DNA from: JBKEAR01 sp047972425
GTDB taxonomy: Bacteria > Pseudomonadota > Alphaproteobacteria > JBKEAR01
Direction of reading: 5' to 3'
DNA: 64,000 nucleotides
Assembly: GCA_047972425.1 (NCBI GenBank)
Contig: JBKEAR010000019.1
Span: 4,558-68,557 of the forward strand
The translations under genes and the position numbers were made by a program. Below are positions 9,342 to 18,951 of this stretch, one piece after another (position 1 is the first letter of the stretch; each line of letters starts with the position of its first letter). A model generated the notes under the pieces. The model was given only the letters and a program-made list of their open reading frames with translations. It was not told the origin of the DNA and made no database searches.

Positions 9342-10325
9342 ATGAAAATTCATAACCAAATACTTTTAGGTGCAAGTGTTTTAGCCATGGTTTCGGTAAC
9401 GGCATCGGCTAAAACTTATAATTTGAAATTAAGCCATAACCAAGGTGTTGACCACCCGGTTCACCAATCCATGGAATTTTTGGCGGAGCGTGCCAAAGAG
9501 CTTTCGAACGGCGAAATTAATGTGCGAGTTTACCCCAATGCACAGCTTGGCACACAAAGAGAATCGGTAGAGCTGATGCAAAAAGGCGTAATTGCCATGG
9601 CAAAATCGAATGCCAGTGAAATGGAGGCCTTTGAGCCTGCTTATGGTGCATTTAACGTACCTTATATCTTTCGCGATCGCGACCATTATTACCGCGCAAT
9701 GACCGGCCAAGTGGGCGAGGATATCTTAGCGGCATCGGCCGATAAAGGATTTATTGGTTTAACTTATTACGATGCCGGTGCCCGTAGCTTTTATGCCAAT
9801 AAAGCGATTAATTCACCTGCTGATTTAAAAGGAATGAAAATTCGGGTGCAACCGAGCCCTACAGCCATTGCAATGATTGAAGCGATGGGTGGCAACCCAA
9901 CACCGCTGGCATATGGCGAGCTTTATACCGCCTTACAACAAGGTGTGGTTGATGGTGCAGAAAATAACCCGACGGCCTTAACCCAATCGCGCCATGGCGA
10001 GGTTGCTAAAGTATTTTCGATGGACGAACATACGATGATTCCCGATGTATTGCTCATTAGCAAAAAACAATGGGATCAGCTTGGTGAAGAAAATCAAAAA
10101 TTACTCAAACAAGCCGCTAATGAATCCATGATGTATCACAAAGATTTATGGACAAAAATTATTGCAGAAGATATAGAAAAAGCCAAAACAGAAATGGGTG
10201 TTGAATTTGTAGAAGTTGAAAAACAGCCTTTTATTGATGCGGTTAAACATATGCATGAAGATGCCTTGGCTAATCCGGCTATTCAAACTTATGTTGAGGG
10301 TATTATTGCTTTAGATCAGCAATAA
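9342..10325 (+). CDS. TRAP transporter substrate-binding protein (DctP family)
   Basis: This periplasmic binding protein captures the substrate for the DctQM permease. I start at 9342, seven bases after AAGGGAGA. That places a clean signal peptide at the N-terminus (MKIHNQILLGASVLAMVSV, cleavage near ASA-KT). The 327-residue protein has family features LSHNQGVDHPVH, the Arg of GMKIRVQPSP that in this family usually pairs with the substrate carboxylate, and QQGVVDGAENNP. It heads the plus-strand operon with beta-glucuronidase, which suggests glucuronide or glucuronate as ligand. A longer upstream in-frame start at 9240 is unlikely because it would bury the signal peptide. Confidence 0.93.
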   Translation: MKIHNQILLGASVLAMVSVTASAKTYNLKLSHNQGVDHPVHQSMEFLAERAKELSNGEINVRVYPNAQLGTQRESVELMQKGVIAMAKSNASEMEAFEPAYGAFNVPYIFRDRDHYYRAMTGQVGEDILAASADKGFIGLTYYDAGARSFYANKAINSPADLKGMKIRVQPSPTAIAMIEAMGGNPTPLAYGELYTALQQGVVDGAENNPTALTQSRHGEVAKVFSMDEHTMIPDVLLISKKQWDQLGEENQKLLKQAANESMMYHKDLWTKIIAEDIEKAKTEMGVEFVEVEKQPFIDAVKHMHEDALANPAIQTYVEGIIALDQQ

Positions 10326-10350
10326 ATTATAACAAAACAAAAGTCTATCT

Positions 10351-10390
10351 AAATAGCCCACAGCTTTAAAAGAAGGCTTTGGGCTATTTT
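10351..10390 (+). terminator. Hairpin between dctP and the beta-glucuronidase gene
   Basis: The stem AATAGCCC pairs with GGGCTATT and is followed by TTTTTAT. It lies in the 81-base gap after dctP and just before the next gene's ribosome-binding site. It probably reduces read-through, so that the binding protein is made in excess over the enzymes, and may also protect the dctP 3' end. Confidence 0.75.
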
Positions 10391-10406
10391 TATAAAGGAA
10401 TATAAA

Positions 10407-12185
10407 ATGGCTGAAGATGTCTATTTTCACCTCCATGACGAAGATTATGATTATGCTTATATGCAAAATCTTTTTACAGCGGATGATTTTATTTTTTCGC
10501 GGTACAGAAAATCGGTAAGTTTAAATGGTGCATGGAATTTTACCGTTGATTTGCACGATGAAGGTTTAAGGCAAAAATGGTATAATTATCACCCGTGTGC
10601 GCCAAAAGATTGGCCAGACCCCAGAGATTACGACCCTTATATGGGCGAGCAAATTATGGTGCCATCGGTATGGAATTTTTATCAGGAAAAACTCTATTAT
10701 TTCGAGGGTAGTGCTTGGTATACCAAAATTATTCAAACAAAAGATATTCCATTTAGCACAAATTATATTTTACGCATTGGCGCAGCAGCAAATGAGGCTT
10801 TTGTTTTTATTAACGGGCAAATACAAGGTTTTCATAAAGGAGCCTCTACACCGTTTTTTTGTGATATAACCGAGTTTATGAAATCGGATGAAATACGCAT
10901 ACAGATTGTTGTACGAAATATGCGCCGCCGTCAAGATGTACCAATGAACCATACAGATTGGTTTAATTATGGTGGTATTCATCGTGATGCGGATATTTTG
11001 CTTTTACCTGCCGCTTTTATTAAAAATTATTTTTTACATTTAAATAAAGATAGCCAATCAGCAACCATTAAGGTACAAACCAATGATTTGCTTGATGGTA
11101 TTGCCCATTTAAATATTGATGAATTGGGTTGCTCTATCCCAATACCGATAAAACAGGGGCAAGGTGAAGTGCAATTTGATATAAATGCCCAAAAATGGTC
11201 GCCCAAAAATCCGAAATTATATGAAATATCTATTGAATATAAAGATGATAAAATAAGTGATAAAGTGGGCTTTCGCACCATAGAGGCTAAAGGATGCGAT
11301 ATTTTACTCAATGGAGAGAAAATCTTTTTAAAAGGTATTTCTGTTCATGAAGATGATGAAAAATTAGGGCGTGTGAGTACAATTGAGGATATTAAGCGCC
11401 GGATTAGTCATGCCAAAGAGCTGGGTTGTAACTTTTTACGTTTGGCCCATTATCCCCATAATGAATTAGCAGCCGAATTATGCGATGCTGCCGGTTTGAT
11501 GGTATGGGAGGAAATTCCGGTTTACTGGGCGATTGCCTTTGATAATGCCGATACGCTAAAAAATGCGCAAAATCAATTAAGAGAGCTGATTATACGCGAC
11601 CAAAACCGTGCGAGTGTGATTATGTGGTCGGTGGGCAATGAAAATGCCGATACCGATTTACGGCTAAATTTCATGCGTCAGTTGGCCGAAACTGCTAAAA
11701 AACTAGATGATACACGTTTAGTTACAGCTGCATGTTTAGTGAATTTTGATGAACTCAAAATACAAGATCGTTTGAGTGAATATCTCGATGTCATTGGTTT
11801 AAATGAATATTATGGTTGGTATATCCCGACCTATGATGATTTAATTACCATTGGTAAAAATTCTAAACCCGGTAAACCAGTCATTATTTCCGAAACAGGG
11901 GCGGGGGCAATATTAGGCAAAGATGCCCCCAAACAAGGTTGGTTTAGCGATGATTATATGGCCGAGGTTTATAAAAACCAAACAGCTATTATTCCTTCGG
12001 TGCCGGGTATTTGTGGGATGACACCTTGGATTTTATACGATTTTCGGGCAGCGAGGCGGCAGAATATTTATCAAAAAGATTTTAATCGTAAAGGGCTTAT
12101 CACCCAAGATAAAACAACAAAAAAACAGGCTTTTGATATATTGGCCAATTTTTATAAAAATTTAGATAACAAACATAGTAAATAA
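10407..12185 (+). CDS. uidA: Glycoside hydrolase family 2, probable beta-glucuronidase
   Basis: The enzyme would release glucuronate from beta-glucuronides. The 592-residue protein has the GH2 order: sugar-binding jelly roll (about 35-200), immunoglobulin-like domain (about 200-290) and TIM barrel (about 295-590). The acid/base Glu is E412 in VGNEN and the nucleophile is E496 in SETGA. N560 and K562 in NRKG match the N-x-K motif that recognises the uronate carboxylate in beta-glucuronidases, which separates it from beta-galactosidases. No signal peptide is seen, so it acts in the cytosol on imported glucuronides. Neighbours uxaC, uxuB and uxuA degrade the product. Confidence 0.88.
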   Translation: MAEDVYFHLHDEDYDYAYMQNLFTADDFIFSRYRKSVSLNGAWNFTVDLHDEGLRQKWYNYHPCAPKDWPDPRDYDPYMGEQIMVPSVWNFYQEKLYYFEGSAWYTKIIQTKDIPFSTNYILRIGAAANEAFVFINGQIQGFHKGASTPFFCDITEFMKSDEIRIQIVVRNMRRRQDVPMNHTDWFNYGGIHRDADILLLPAAFIKNYFLHLNKDSQSATIKVQTNDLLDGIAHLNIDELGCSIPIPIKQGQGEVQFDINAQKWSPKNPKLYEISIEYKDDKISDKVGFRTIEAKGCDILLNGEKIFLKGISVHEDDEKLGRVSTIEDIKRRISHAKELGCNFLRLAHYPHNELAAELCDAAGLMVWEEIPVYWAIAFDNADTLKNAQNQLRELIIRDQNRASVIMWSVGNENADTDLRLNFMRQLAETAKKLDDTRLVTAACLVNFDELKIQDRLSEYLDVIGLNEYYGWYIPTYDDLITIGKNSKPGKPVIISETGAGAILGKDAPKQGWFSDDYMAEVYKNQTAIIPSVPGICGMTPWILYDFRAARRQNIYQKDFNRKGLITQDKTTKKQAFDILANFYKNLDNKHSK

Positions 12186-12242
12186 ATTGGTTAATCAGTT
12201 ATGGCGGTATAATAAAACCAATATAGAAGAAAGGGGAATAAA

Positions 12243-13424
12243 ATGAAGCAATCGTGGCGCTGGTTTGGTAAGGATGATCCGGTAACATTACAAAAAATTA
12301 AACAAGCAGGTGCAACCGATGTTGTTTATGCACTATACCATATTCCGGTGGGTAAGGTATGGCCCTATGAAGAAATTAAGGCAATGAAAGACGAAATTGA
12401 GGCTCAGGGTCTTGTTTGGTCGGTGGTAGAAAGCTTAGCCGTGCATCAGGATATTCGCCTAAAAACAGGCAATTACAAGCAATATCTCGAAAATTATAAG
12501 CAGTCGCTTAAAAACTTAGCCAAAGCAGATATCCGGATTATTTGTTACAACTTTATGCCCGTATTGGATTGGACCCGCACCGAGCTTAAATGGGAAGATA
12601 GCGATGGCAGCAAAGCCCTACGCTTTGATAATGATATTTGGGCGGCTTTTGATATTTTTATTTTAGAGCGCAAAAATGCCAAGGCAGATTATGATGCTGC
12701 CACGATTAAACGGGCAGAGAAACATGCTAAGCAAATGAGCGATGCCGATAAAGCCCATTTATTACAAACAGTTGCCGCCGGTTTGCCGGGGGCAAATGAA
12801 GAGGGGCATGATCTCAATAGTCTTCGCTTAGCACTTTCGGCCTATGACAATATATCAGCCGATGAGTTACGAGATAATTTATCGGATTTCATTAACGAGA
12901 TTATACCCCTGTGCGAGCAAGAAAATATGTTAATGGCCATGCACCCCGATGATCCACCGCGCTCTATTTTGGGCTTGCCACGCATATTCAGTACAGCGGA
13001 TGATGTGCGCAAACTTTTTGCCATGAATAAAAGCAAAAGTAACGGGCTAACTTTATGTGCGGGCTCTTTTGGTGTGCGTGCAGATAACGATTTAACCCAA
13101 ATGGCTTATGAATTTGCCGATCGCATTCACTTTGTTCATTTACGCTCCACTTTGCGCGATAAAGATAACCAAAATTCCTTTATTGAAGCCAATCATTTAG
13201 CGGGCGATGTGGATATGTTTAGTCTTTGTAAAGCCCTTACCGAGGTAGAAAAACAACGCAGAGATGATGGTGAAAGCACATTAGAAATTCCGTTTCGGCC
13301 AGACCACGGCCGGCTATTAGATGGCGATGACGAAAAAAATCCGGGATATTCATGGATAGGCCGGCTTAAAGGCCTTGCAGAATTAAGAGGATTACTTTAT
13401 GCTATCAACCGAGTTTATCCATAA
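12243..13424 (+). CDS. uxuA: Mannonate dehydratase
   Basis: UxuA dehydrates D-mannonate to 2-keto-3-deoxygluconate. The 393-residue product begins with MKQSWRWFGKDDPVTL, a typical UxuA start, and has YNFMPVLDWTRTEL, MHPDDPP and CAGSFGVRADND. These carry metal- and substrate-binding residues of the family. An AAGGGGA element precedes the start. It is the third gene of the plus-strand uronate operon, followed 12 bases later by uxuB. Length matches the family. Confidence 0.97.
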   Translation: MKQSWRWFGKDDPVTLQKIKQAGATDVVYALYHIPVGKVWPYEEIKAMKDEIEAQGLVWSVVESLAVHQDIRLKTGNYKQYLENYKQSLKNLAKADIRIICYNFMPVLDWTRTELKWEDSDGSKALRFDNDIWAAFDIFILERKNAKADYDAATIKRAEKHAKQMSDADKAHLLQTVAAGLPGANEEGHDLNSLRLALSAYDNISADELRDNLSDFINEIIPLCEQENMLMAMHPDDPPRSILGLPRIFSTADDVRKLFAMNKSKSNGLTLCAGSFGVRADNDLTQMAYEFADRIHFVHLRSTLRDKDNQNSFIEANHLAGDVDMFSLCKALTEVEKQRRDDGESTLEIPFRPDHGRLLDGDDEKNPGYSWIGRLKGLAELRGLLYAINRVYP

Positions 13425-13436
13425 GGGGAGGATAAT

Positions 13437-14915
13437 ATGCAATTAAATCAACAGAGTTTAAATCAATTACCGTCCGAAATCATTCGGCCAAACGATAATG
13501 TTAACCAAGCAAAAATTGGTATTTTACATTTGGGTTTAGGTAACTTTTATCGGGCGCATCAATGTGCATTTACCCAGCATTGCGTTGCGCAAACAGGCGA
13601 TGATTGGGCTTATGTTGCCGCAACAATGTCTTCGCCACGGGTGATAAACGCCTTAAAAGAACAAGATTTTCTTTATACACATATCGCCCATAGCAGCAAG
13701 CAAACCAAAGCCGAGATTATTCATATTATTAAAGATGCCGTTTTAGTTAAAAATGAAATTGAGCGCTTTTTTGATTATATTCAAGATGAAAATATTGTGA
13801 TTGTTAGCCTAACCATTACCGAAAAAGGCTATTATTACGAAGGCGCAACGGGGGATTTACAGGTTGATCACCCTGATATTCAGGCGGATTTAAAAAATGA
13901 TAAACAACCCAAAACTGCTATTGGTGCCCTTGTTTTAGGGTTACAAAAACGCAAAGAATCCTTAGGCAAAGGGTTAACGATTTTAAGCTGCGATAATTTA
14001 CCCAATAATGGCGAGGTTACCCAAAAAGTTATCTTGCAATATGCGGCACAAATTGATGCGGGTTTAAAAGATTGGATTAGCCAAAATGTTACCTTCCCCA
14101 GTTCTATGGTGGATCGCATTACGCCACATGTAACCGATAATGACTTAAAATGGGTAGAAGAAACCTATGGTTATTCCGATGCTATCCCCATACAAACCGA
14201 AGATTTTAGCCAATGGGTAATAGAAGATAATTTTATTTATGGTCGACCCAAATGGGAAATTGCCGGTGCCGAAATGGTAGCTGATGTTAGTGCGTTTGAG
14301 GATATGAAGCTTCGGCTATTAAATGGCACACATTCTACAATGGCCTATTTGGGATATTTGGCTGGCTTTAGAGTGATTGACGCCGTGATAGATAATGCTG
14401 TTTTTGCGCAATTTATTCGCGATATGATGGATAATGAAATTACACCCACCTTAAATATGCCCGAAAATGTGGATGTAACCGCCTATAAAGATGCACTTAT
14501 TCAGCGCTATAAAAACCCCAATTTAAAACATTCTACTTATCAAATTGCCATGGATGGTTCGCAAAAGATTCCACAGCGCATTATGAATACGCTCAAACAT
14601 CAATATCAAACCCAAGGGGATTATGAGCGTTTAATTACGGCTTTAGCTGGTTGGATATATTATATTGAGGCTACAGCTAACCCGAATGCAGCTTATGAAG
14701 TGCAAGACCCGATGAAAGATGAATTTAGCCGCCTTGCCGGAGTATCGGGTAGCGATGCCGAATTTGTCCGCAATATTTTATCGATACAAAAAATCTTTGG
14801 TGATTATTTTACCCAACATGCGGATTTAATGGAAAAAATTACTTTGCGCCACCAAGCTTTAAAAGATCAGGGCGTTTTAACTGTTTTGCAAGAGATTAAT
14901 ATAGGAGAAAATTAA
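13437..14915 (+). CDS. uxuB: Fructuronate reductase (mannitol dehydrogenase family)
   Basis: This NAD-dependent polyol dehydrogenase reduces D-fructuronate to D-mannonate, between UxaC and UxuA. The 492 residues contain the N-terminal nucleotide-binding motif HLGLGNFYRAHQ near residue 30 and the C-terminal domain with KLRLLNGTHSTMAYLG, including the conserved catalytic-region Lys and His. GGGGAGGAT precedes the start. A tagaturonate reductase (UxaB) would look similar, but the uxuA neighbour and the absence of uxaA favour UxuB. Confidence 0.92.
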   Translation: MQLNQQSLNQLPSEIIRPNDNVNQAKIGILHLGLGNFYRAHQCAFTQHCVAQTGDDWAYVAATMSSPRVINALKEQDFLYTHIAHSSKQTKAEIIHIIKDAVLVKNEIERFFDYIQDENIVIVSLTITEKGYYYEGATGDLQVDHPDIQADLKNDKQPKTAIGALVLGLQKRKESLGKGLTILSCDNLPNNGEVTQKVILQYAAQIDAGLKDWISQNVTFPSSMVDRITPHVTDNDLKWVEETYGYSDAIPIQTEDFSQWVIEDNFIYGRPKWEIAGAEMVADVSAFEDMKLRLLNGTHSTMAYLGYLAGFRVIDAVIDNAVFAQFIRDMMDNEITPTLNMPENVDVTAYKDALIQRYKNPNLKHSTYQIAMDGSQKIPQRIMNTLKHQYQTQGDYERLITALAGWIYYIEATANPNAAYEVQDPMKDEFSRLAGVSGSDAEFVRNILSIQKIFGDYFTQHADLMEKITLRHQALKDQGVLTVLQEINIGEN

Positions 14916-14917
14916 TA

Positions 14918-15829
14918 ATGGCAGATTTAATTTGTTTGGGTGAGGCGATGGTTGAGCTTAACCAGCAAACAAATGGGCAATATGCTCAAGGCTTTGGGGG
15001 CGATACCTCTAACTGTGCAGTTGCCGCTGCCCGTGCGGGTGCTAATGTAGAAGCCATTGGTGCTTTGGGGCAAGATTTTTTTGGGCAACAGATATCGGAT
15101 TTATGGCAAACAGAAAATATTGCCAACCAAAATATCTATCGCGATAGTACCAACCCAACGGGGCTATATTTGGTTACCCATGATGATGCAGGGCATCATT
15201 TTCATTATTACCGCAAAGGTTCGGCTGCTAGCCTTTATGGGGCGGATCAATTGCCGAAAGACGCGATTAAAAATGCCAAAATCCTCCATGTTTCGGGTAT
15301 TTCCCTTGCAATTAGCGATATTGCTTGCAAGGCCGTTTATGCCGCCATTGAGGTTGCTAAAGATAATGGGGTTGCCGTTTCTTTTGATACCAATTTGCGT
15401 TTAAAATTATGGCCGTTAAGCAAGGCGCAACGGGTGATTAATGATGTTGCTGCTATGGCTGATTATCTATTGCCGGGCTTAGATGATGCCCAATTATTGA
15501 CTAACTTAGAAACATCGGAGGATATTTGCGCATATTACCATGATTTGGGAACAAAAAATATTGCCCTCACTTTAGGAGCCGAGGGTGTATATCTATCGCA
15601 AGATGGTGCAGGCCAACTCATTAACGGGCGCAAGGTTAAAGCTGTAGATGCCACAGGGGCGGGCGATACATTCGATGGTAATTTTTTAGCCCGCATTTTA
15701 GCTGGCGATAGCTTGGTAGAGGCCACCAATTATGCTAATGTTGCGGCATCTATTGCCGTGCAAGGCTATGGTGCTATTGCTCCCATGCCTACTCAAAAAC
15801 AAGTGATGGAGATTATGAATGCCCAATAA
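14918..15829 (+). CDS. kdgK: 2-keto-3-deoxygluconate kinase (PfkB family)
   Basis: The kinase phosphorylates KDG to KDPG. The 303-residue protein starts with LICLGEAMVELNQQ and has the PfkB signatures: a substrate-binding GGDTSNCAVAAARAG region and the C-terminal DATGAGDTFDGNF motif with the catalytic Asp. It begins 2 bases after the uxuB stop and overlaps kdgA by 11 bases, so the genes are translationally linked. The pathway position makes KDG the likely substrate. Confidence 0.95.
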   Translation: MADLICLGEAMVELNQQTNGQYAQGFGGDTSNCAVAAARAGANVEAIGALGQDFFGQQISDLWQTENIANQNIYRDSTNPTGLYLVTHDDAGHHFHYYRKGSAASLYGADQLPKDAIKNAKILHVSGISLAISDIACKAVYAAIEVAKDNGVAVSFDTNLRLKLWPLSKAQRVINDVAAMADYLLPGLDDAQLLTNLETSEDICAYYHDLGTKNIALTLGAEGVYLSQDGAGQLINGRKVKAVDATGAGDTFDGNFLARILAGDSLVEATNYANVAASIAVQGYGAIAPMPTQKQVMEIMNAQ

Positions 15830-16451
15830 TGTTAATGCAATTTTATTAAAAGCCAAAGAGCTCGTGCCCGTTGTGGTGATAGACGATGCCAAAGATGCCG
15901 TGCCGCTTAGCCAAGCGATTACCAAGGCCGGCGGCAAATTTATCGAGATTACCTTGCGCACAGCTGCAGCGGTTGATGCTATTAAAAATATTAAACAACA
16001 AAACCCCGATATCATTGTGGGTGCAGGTACGGTATTATCTGTTGCCGATGCCCAAAAAGCGATTGATGCCGGTGCCGATTTTTTGGTTTCTCCGGGTTTT
16101 GATAAAGAGGTTGTGCTTTATGCACAAAAACAAAATAAGCTGATGATCCCCGGCACAATTACGCCTTCAGAGGTTCAACAAGCCATGGGCTTGGGCTTAA
16201 ATTTGCTAAAATTCTTTCCGGCGCAAAATGCCGGCGGGGCAGCCATGATTAAAGCTTTTGGCAGCGTTTACCCGCATGTGATGTTTATGCCTACCGGTGG
16301 TATTAATTTACAAAATATCGGTGAATATATTGCTTGTGCAAATATCGGTTGCATTGGCGGTAGTTGGGTATGTACTAAAGAGGATATCGCCCAAGGCAAA
16401 TTTGCCGATATTACCCAAAAACTGGCCGAGGCCAACCGCTTATTTAATTAG
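15819..16451 (+). CDS. eda: KDPG/KHG aldolase
   Basis: This class I aldolase cleaves 2-keto-3-deoxy-6-phosphogluconate to pyruvate and glyceraldehyde-3-phosphate, ending the glucuronate pathway. The 210-residue protein has the catalytic Glu43 in IEITLR and the Schiff-base Lys131 in LLKFFPAQNAGG. It also has VGAGTV and MPTGGI phosphate-loop segments. It overlaps kdgK and ends four bases into the convergent GST gene without a visible terminator. Confidence 0.96.
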   Translation: MPNNVNAILLKAKELVPVVVIDDAKDAVPLSQAITKAGGKFIEITLRTAAAVDAIKNIKQQNPDIIVGAGTVLSVADAQKAIDAGADFLVSPGFDKEVVLYAQKQNKLMIPGTITPSEVQQAMGLGLNLLKFFPAQNAGGAAMIKAFGSVYPHVMFMPTGGINLQNIGEYIACANIGCIGGSWVCTKEDIAQGKFADITQKLAEANRLFN

Positions 16452-17125
16452 AAATCAAGCTGTGTATACCATTTTGCAGGGGTGCGGCTAACAACCGTTT
16501 CCTGCCAAAATGGGCGAAAGCTTGGGCGCGATTTTACAAGCACATACCATTCTTTAATACTCTCATATTTCGACCACGGAATATCCCCCGTATAATCAAT
16601 AACCGATATTTGCGCGGCGGCGGCAATATCGGCCAAAGAAAATTTATCGCAAGCCAGCCAGTTATGGCGCTTTAGTAACCATTCCATATAGCTAAAATGT
16701 CGGCGTAAATTAATATATCCGGCTTGTATCGCACGGGTATTGGGTGTGCCCTTGCCCGAAAGCTGTTTAATCACTTTTTCATTAAATAAATTTTTGGTAA
16801 CTTCGTTATTAAAGTCAACGTCAAACCACCTTGTTAAACGGCGAACTTCCGCACGGATTCGCGGGTCATCATTATCCCCCAACATGGTTTCCGAATGCAA
16901 CATTTCCTCGATTGTTTCACAAATAACATCATGGGCGCAAATATATAATTTGCCCTCATCAAATTCTAAAACAGGGGTCTCCCCCGATGGGTTAATCCGT
17001 AAAAAATTATTCGGGCGATCAATAATATCCAAATCTTTCAAGGTGTAATCAAGCCCAACCTCATGCAAATAAGCGCGAACTTTGCGGCTAAAAGGGTCAA
17101 ACGGGGCATGATATAAACTTTGCAT
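16448..17125 (-). CDS. Glutathione S-transferase family protein
   Basis: The 225-residue product has an N-terminal thioredoxin-like half (LYHAPFDPFSRKVRAYLHE; INPSGETPVLEF with the cis-Pro and the E-T-P motif) and an alpha-helical C-terminal half with FSLADIAAAAQ. GST-fold proteins conjugate glutathione or act as thiol-dependent reductases; no substrate can be named. Its 3' end overlaps the 3' end of the KDPG aldolase gene by four bases on the opposite strand. It is divergent from the acuI-like gene. Confidence 0.88.
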   Translation of the reverse strand: MQSLYHAPFDPFSRKVRAYLHEVGLDYTLKDLDIIDRPNNFLRINPSGETPVLEFDEGKLYICAHDVICETIEEMLHSETMLGDNDDPRIRAEVRRLTRWFDVDFNNEVTKNLFNEKVIKQLSGKGTPNTRAIQAGYINLRRHFSYMEWLLKRHNWLACDKFSLADIAAAAQISVIDYTGDIPWSKYESIKEWYVLVKSRPSFRPFWQETVVSRTPAKWYTQLDF

Positions 17126-17209
17126 TTTGCGGTCTTTCCATCAACTCTATTGGCTTTTTAACAAATGCATATTATCATAAAAAGGTTAACAAATAGTAGG
17201 AGCACAAAA

Positions 17210-18184
17210 ATGTATCAATATTGGTTAGTCACAGCGGCCAACAGAAAAGCCGAACTCCGCGAGACATCTAACGAAGTTAAGCCCAAACAAGGCGAGGTGA
17301 GCGTAGAGATACAATATACAACCATGAATTATAAAGATGCCCTTGCTATATTAGGAAAACCGGGGGTTATTCGTAAATATGCCCTTGTGCCCGGCATTGA
17401 TTTTTCGGGCATTGTCACCAAAAGTGAGCATGAGGATTTTAAAGCTGGCGATGAAGTTTTTACCAATGGTTTTGGTGTGGGCGAAAGCAAACATGGCGGT
17501 TTTGCTACCCAACAAATTTTTTGTGGCGATGACATTATGCATAAACCCAAAAATTTGAGCTTAAAACAACTAATGCAAGCCGGAACAGCCGGATATACCG
17601 CGGGGCTTTGCCTTTACGATATTTTACAAATGGGCATAACCCCCAAAGACGGCCCTTTATTTGTTAGTGGTGCTACTGGCGGCGTGGGTATGTTTGCCGT
17701 AGCTTTAGCCGCTGCTGCTGGTTTTGATGTTACGGCGATAAGCCGCAAGCATGAAGATGATATGCTTAAACGCCTAGGTGCTAAGCATATTTTAACCACC
17801 GAGCAATTTGGTATAGAAGAGCGCCCCTTAGGTAAAGAGATGATGGCGGCTGCTATTGATTGTGTAGGGGGTGATATATTATCGAGCTTTTTAGCCCGCA
17901 CAAAGCCCGAAGGCGTTGTGGCGGCCTGTGGTTTAGCCCAAAGTGCCCGCTTAACCACAAGTGTTGTGCCCTTTATTTTGCGGGGGGTAAAATTATTAGG
18001 GATTAACTCGGTAAACCAACCCAAAGAAAAACGCGCCAAAGTGTGGGAGCTGATTAGCAAGCTGGATTTTGAAAAATTTGAGGGTTATTTTACTGATATT
18101 GAACTGATAGAAGCCCAAGATGCCGCAACAAAATTGTTATCGGGTGCACATAAGGGACGCTTTATCATTGACATGAGCCGTTAA
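17210..18184 (+). CDS. acuI: YhdH/AcuI-type NADPH:acryloyl-CoA reductase or quinone oxidoreductase
   Basis: This medium-chain dehydrogenase/reductase has 324 residues. I start at 17210 because TAGGAGC lies just upstream and the family begins with a similar YQYWLVTAA segment. It has TTMNYKDALAILGKPGVIRKYALVPGIDFSG, typical of the YhdH/AcuI subfamily, and the Rossmann glycine motif SGATGGVGMFAVALAAAAGF. AcuI reduces acryloyl-CoA to propionyl-CoA, for example in DMSP breakdown; the actual substrate here is not shown. It is zinc-free like its relatives. Confidence 0.85.
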   Translation: MYQYWLVTAANRKAELRETSNEVKPKQGEVSVEIQYTTMNYKDALAILGKPGVIRKYALVPGIDFSGIVTKSEHEDFKAGDEVFTNGFGVGESKHGGFATQQIFCGDDIMHKPKNLSLKQLMQAGTAGYTAGLCLYDILQMGITPKDGPLFVSGATGGVGMFAVALAAAAGFDVTAISRKHEDDMLKRLGAKHILTTEQFGIEERPLGKEMMAAAIDCVGGDILSSFLARTKPEGVVAACGLAQSARLTTSVVPFILRGVKLLGINSVNQPKEKRAKVWELISKLDFEKFEGYFTDIELIEAQDAATKLLSGAHKGRFIIDMSR

Positions 18185-18240
18185 GAACAATATATAAACT
18201 TTTTATTTAAAAGTAATAATTTAATTATCAGGAGATTAAA

Positions 18241-18894
18241 ATGACAAGCCCTATTATTCAAGATTTAGAATGGCGCCATACCTGCAAATGGTACGACCCC
18301 AGCAAAAAAGTAAGCGAGGCCGATTTACAAGTGATAGAAGAAGCATTGCAGCTTTCGGTATCTTCCATTAATGCACAGCCTTGGCGTTTTATCATTATTG
18401 AAAGTGAAGAAGCCAAAAAACGTGCCGAAAAAGCCTTTGTCAATATGTTTCAGTTTAATCAGCGCCATGTATTTGATAGCTCGCACCTTATTCTGTTGGC
18501 CTATAATCCCCGTTATAATAAAGATGATTATAGCAAAGTGATTGACCAAGATATAAAAGTGGGGCGGATTACTGAAGATATGCGCGAGCAAGCCATGGCT
18601 GCAACATCATTTATTGACCTCAATACCGATAAAAATGGCGATAACAGCAAATGGACCAAAGCGCAAACTTATATTGCTTTAGGTAATTTAATCCATGTTT
18701 TGGCACGGATGAAAATTGACTCTACCACCATGGAAGGTATTGATGCCGAAGTTGTGAATGAGGAATTTAAAGAAGAGCTTGGTGGTTATTTTTGCGAACT
18801 CGCTGTTGCTATCGGTTACAGAAGCGACAAAGATTATAACGAAAATTTACCGAAATCTCGCTTACCGATGGGCGATATTATCCGCCGCGTTTAA
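18241..18894 (+). CDS. Nitroreductase family NAD(P)H-dependent oxidoreductase
   Basis: This 217-residue flavoprotein has the nitroreductase fold, with SSINAQPWRFIIIES as the FMN-binding segment near residue 40 and a C-terminal AIGYRSDKDYN. It resembles NfsB or dihydropteridine reductase-like enzymes, which reduce nitroaromatics or quinones with NAD(P)H. A good AGGAG element precedes the start and a bidirectional terminator follows. The physiological substrate is unknown. Confidence 0.88.
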   Translation: MTSPIIQDLEWRHTCKWYDPSKKVSEADLQVIEEALQLSVSSINAQPWRFIIIESEEAKKRAEKAFVNMFQFNQRHVFDSSHLILLAYNPRYNKDDYSKVIDQDIKVGRITEDMREQAMAATSFIDLNTDKNGDNSKWTKAQTYIALGNLIHVLARMKIDSTTMEGIDAEVVNEEFKEELGGYFCELAVAIGYRSDKDYNENLPKSRLPMGDIIRRV

Positions 18895-18898
18895 TATA

Positions 18899-18932
18899 AA
18901 AGTAAGGAGAAAACATTCTCCTTACTTCTTAA
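18899..18932. terminator. Bidirectional terminator between convergent genes
   Basis: The stem AGTAAGGAGA pairs with TCTCCTTACT around a six-base loop, with T-rich flanks on both strands. It lies between the convergent nitroreductase and SAM-hydrolase-like genes and can serve both. Confidence 0.85.
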
Positions 18933-18951
18933 AAAAATCACACGAAATGTG

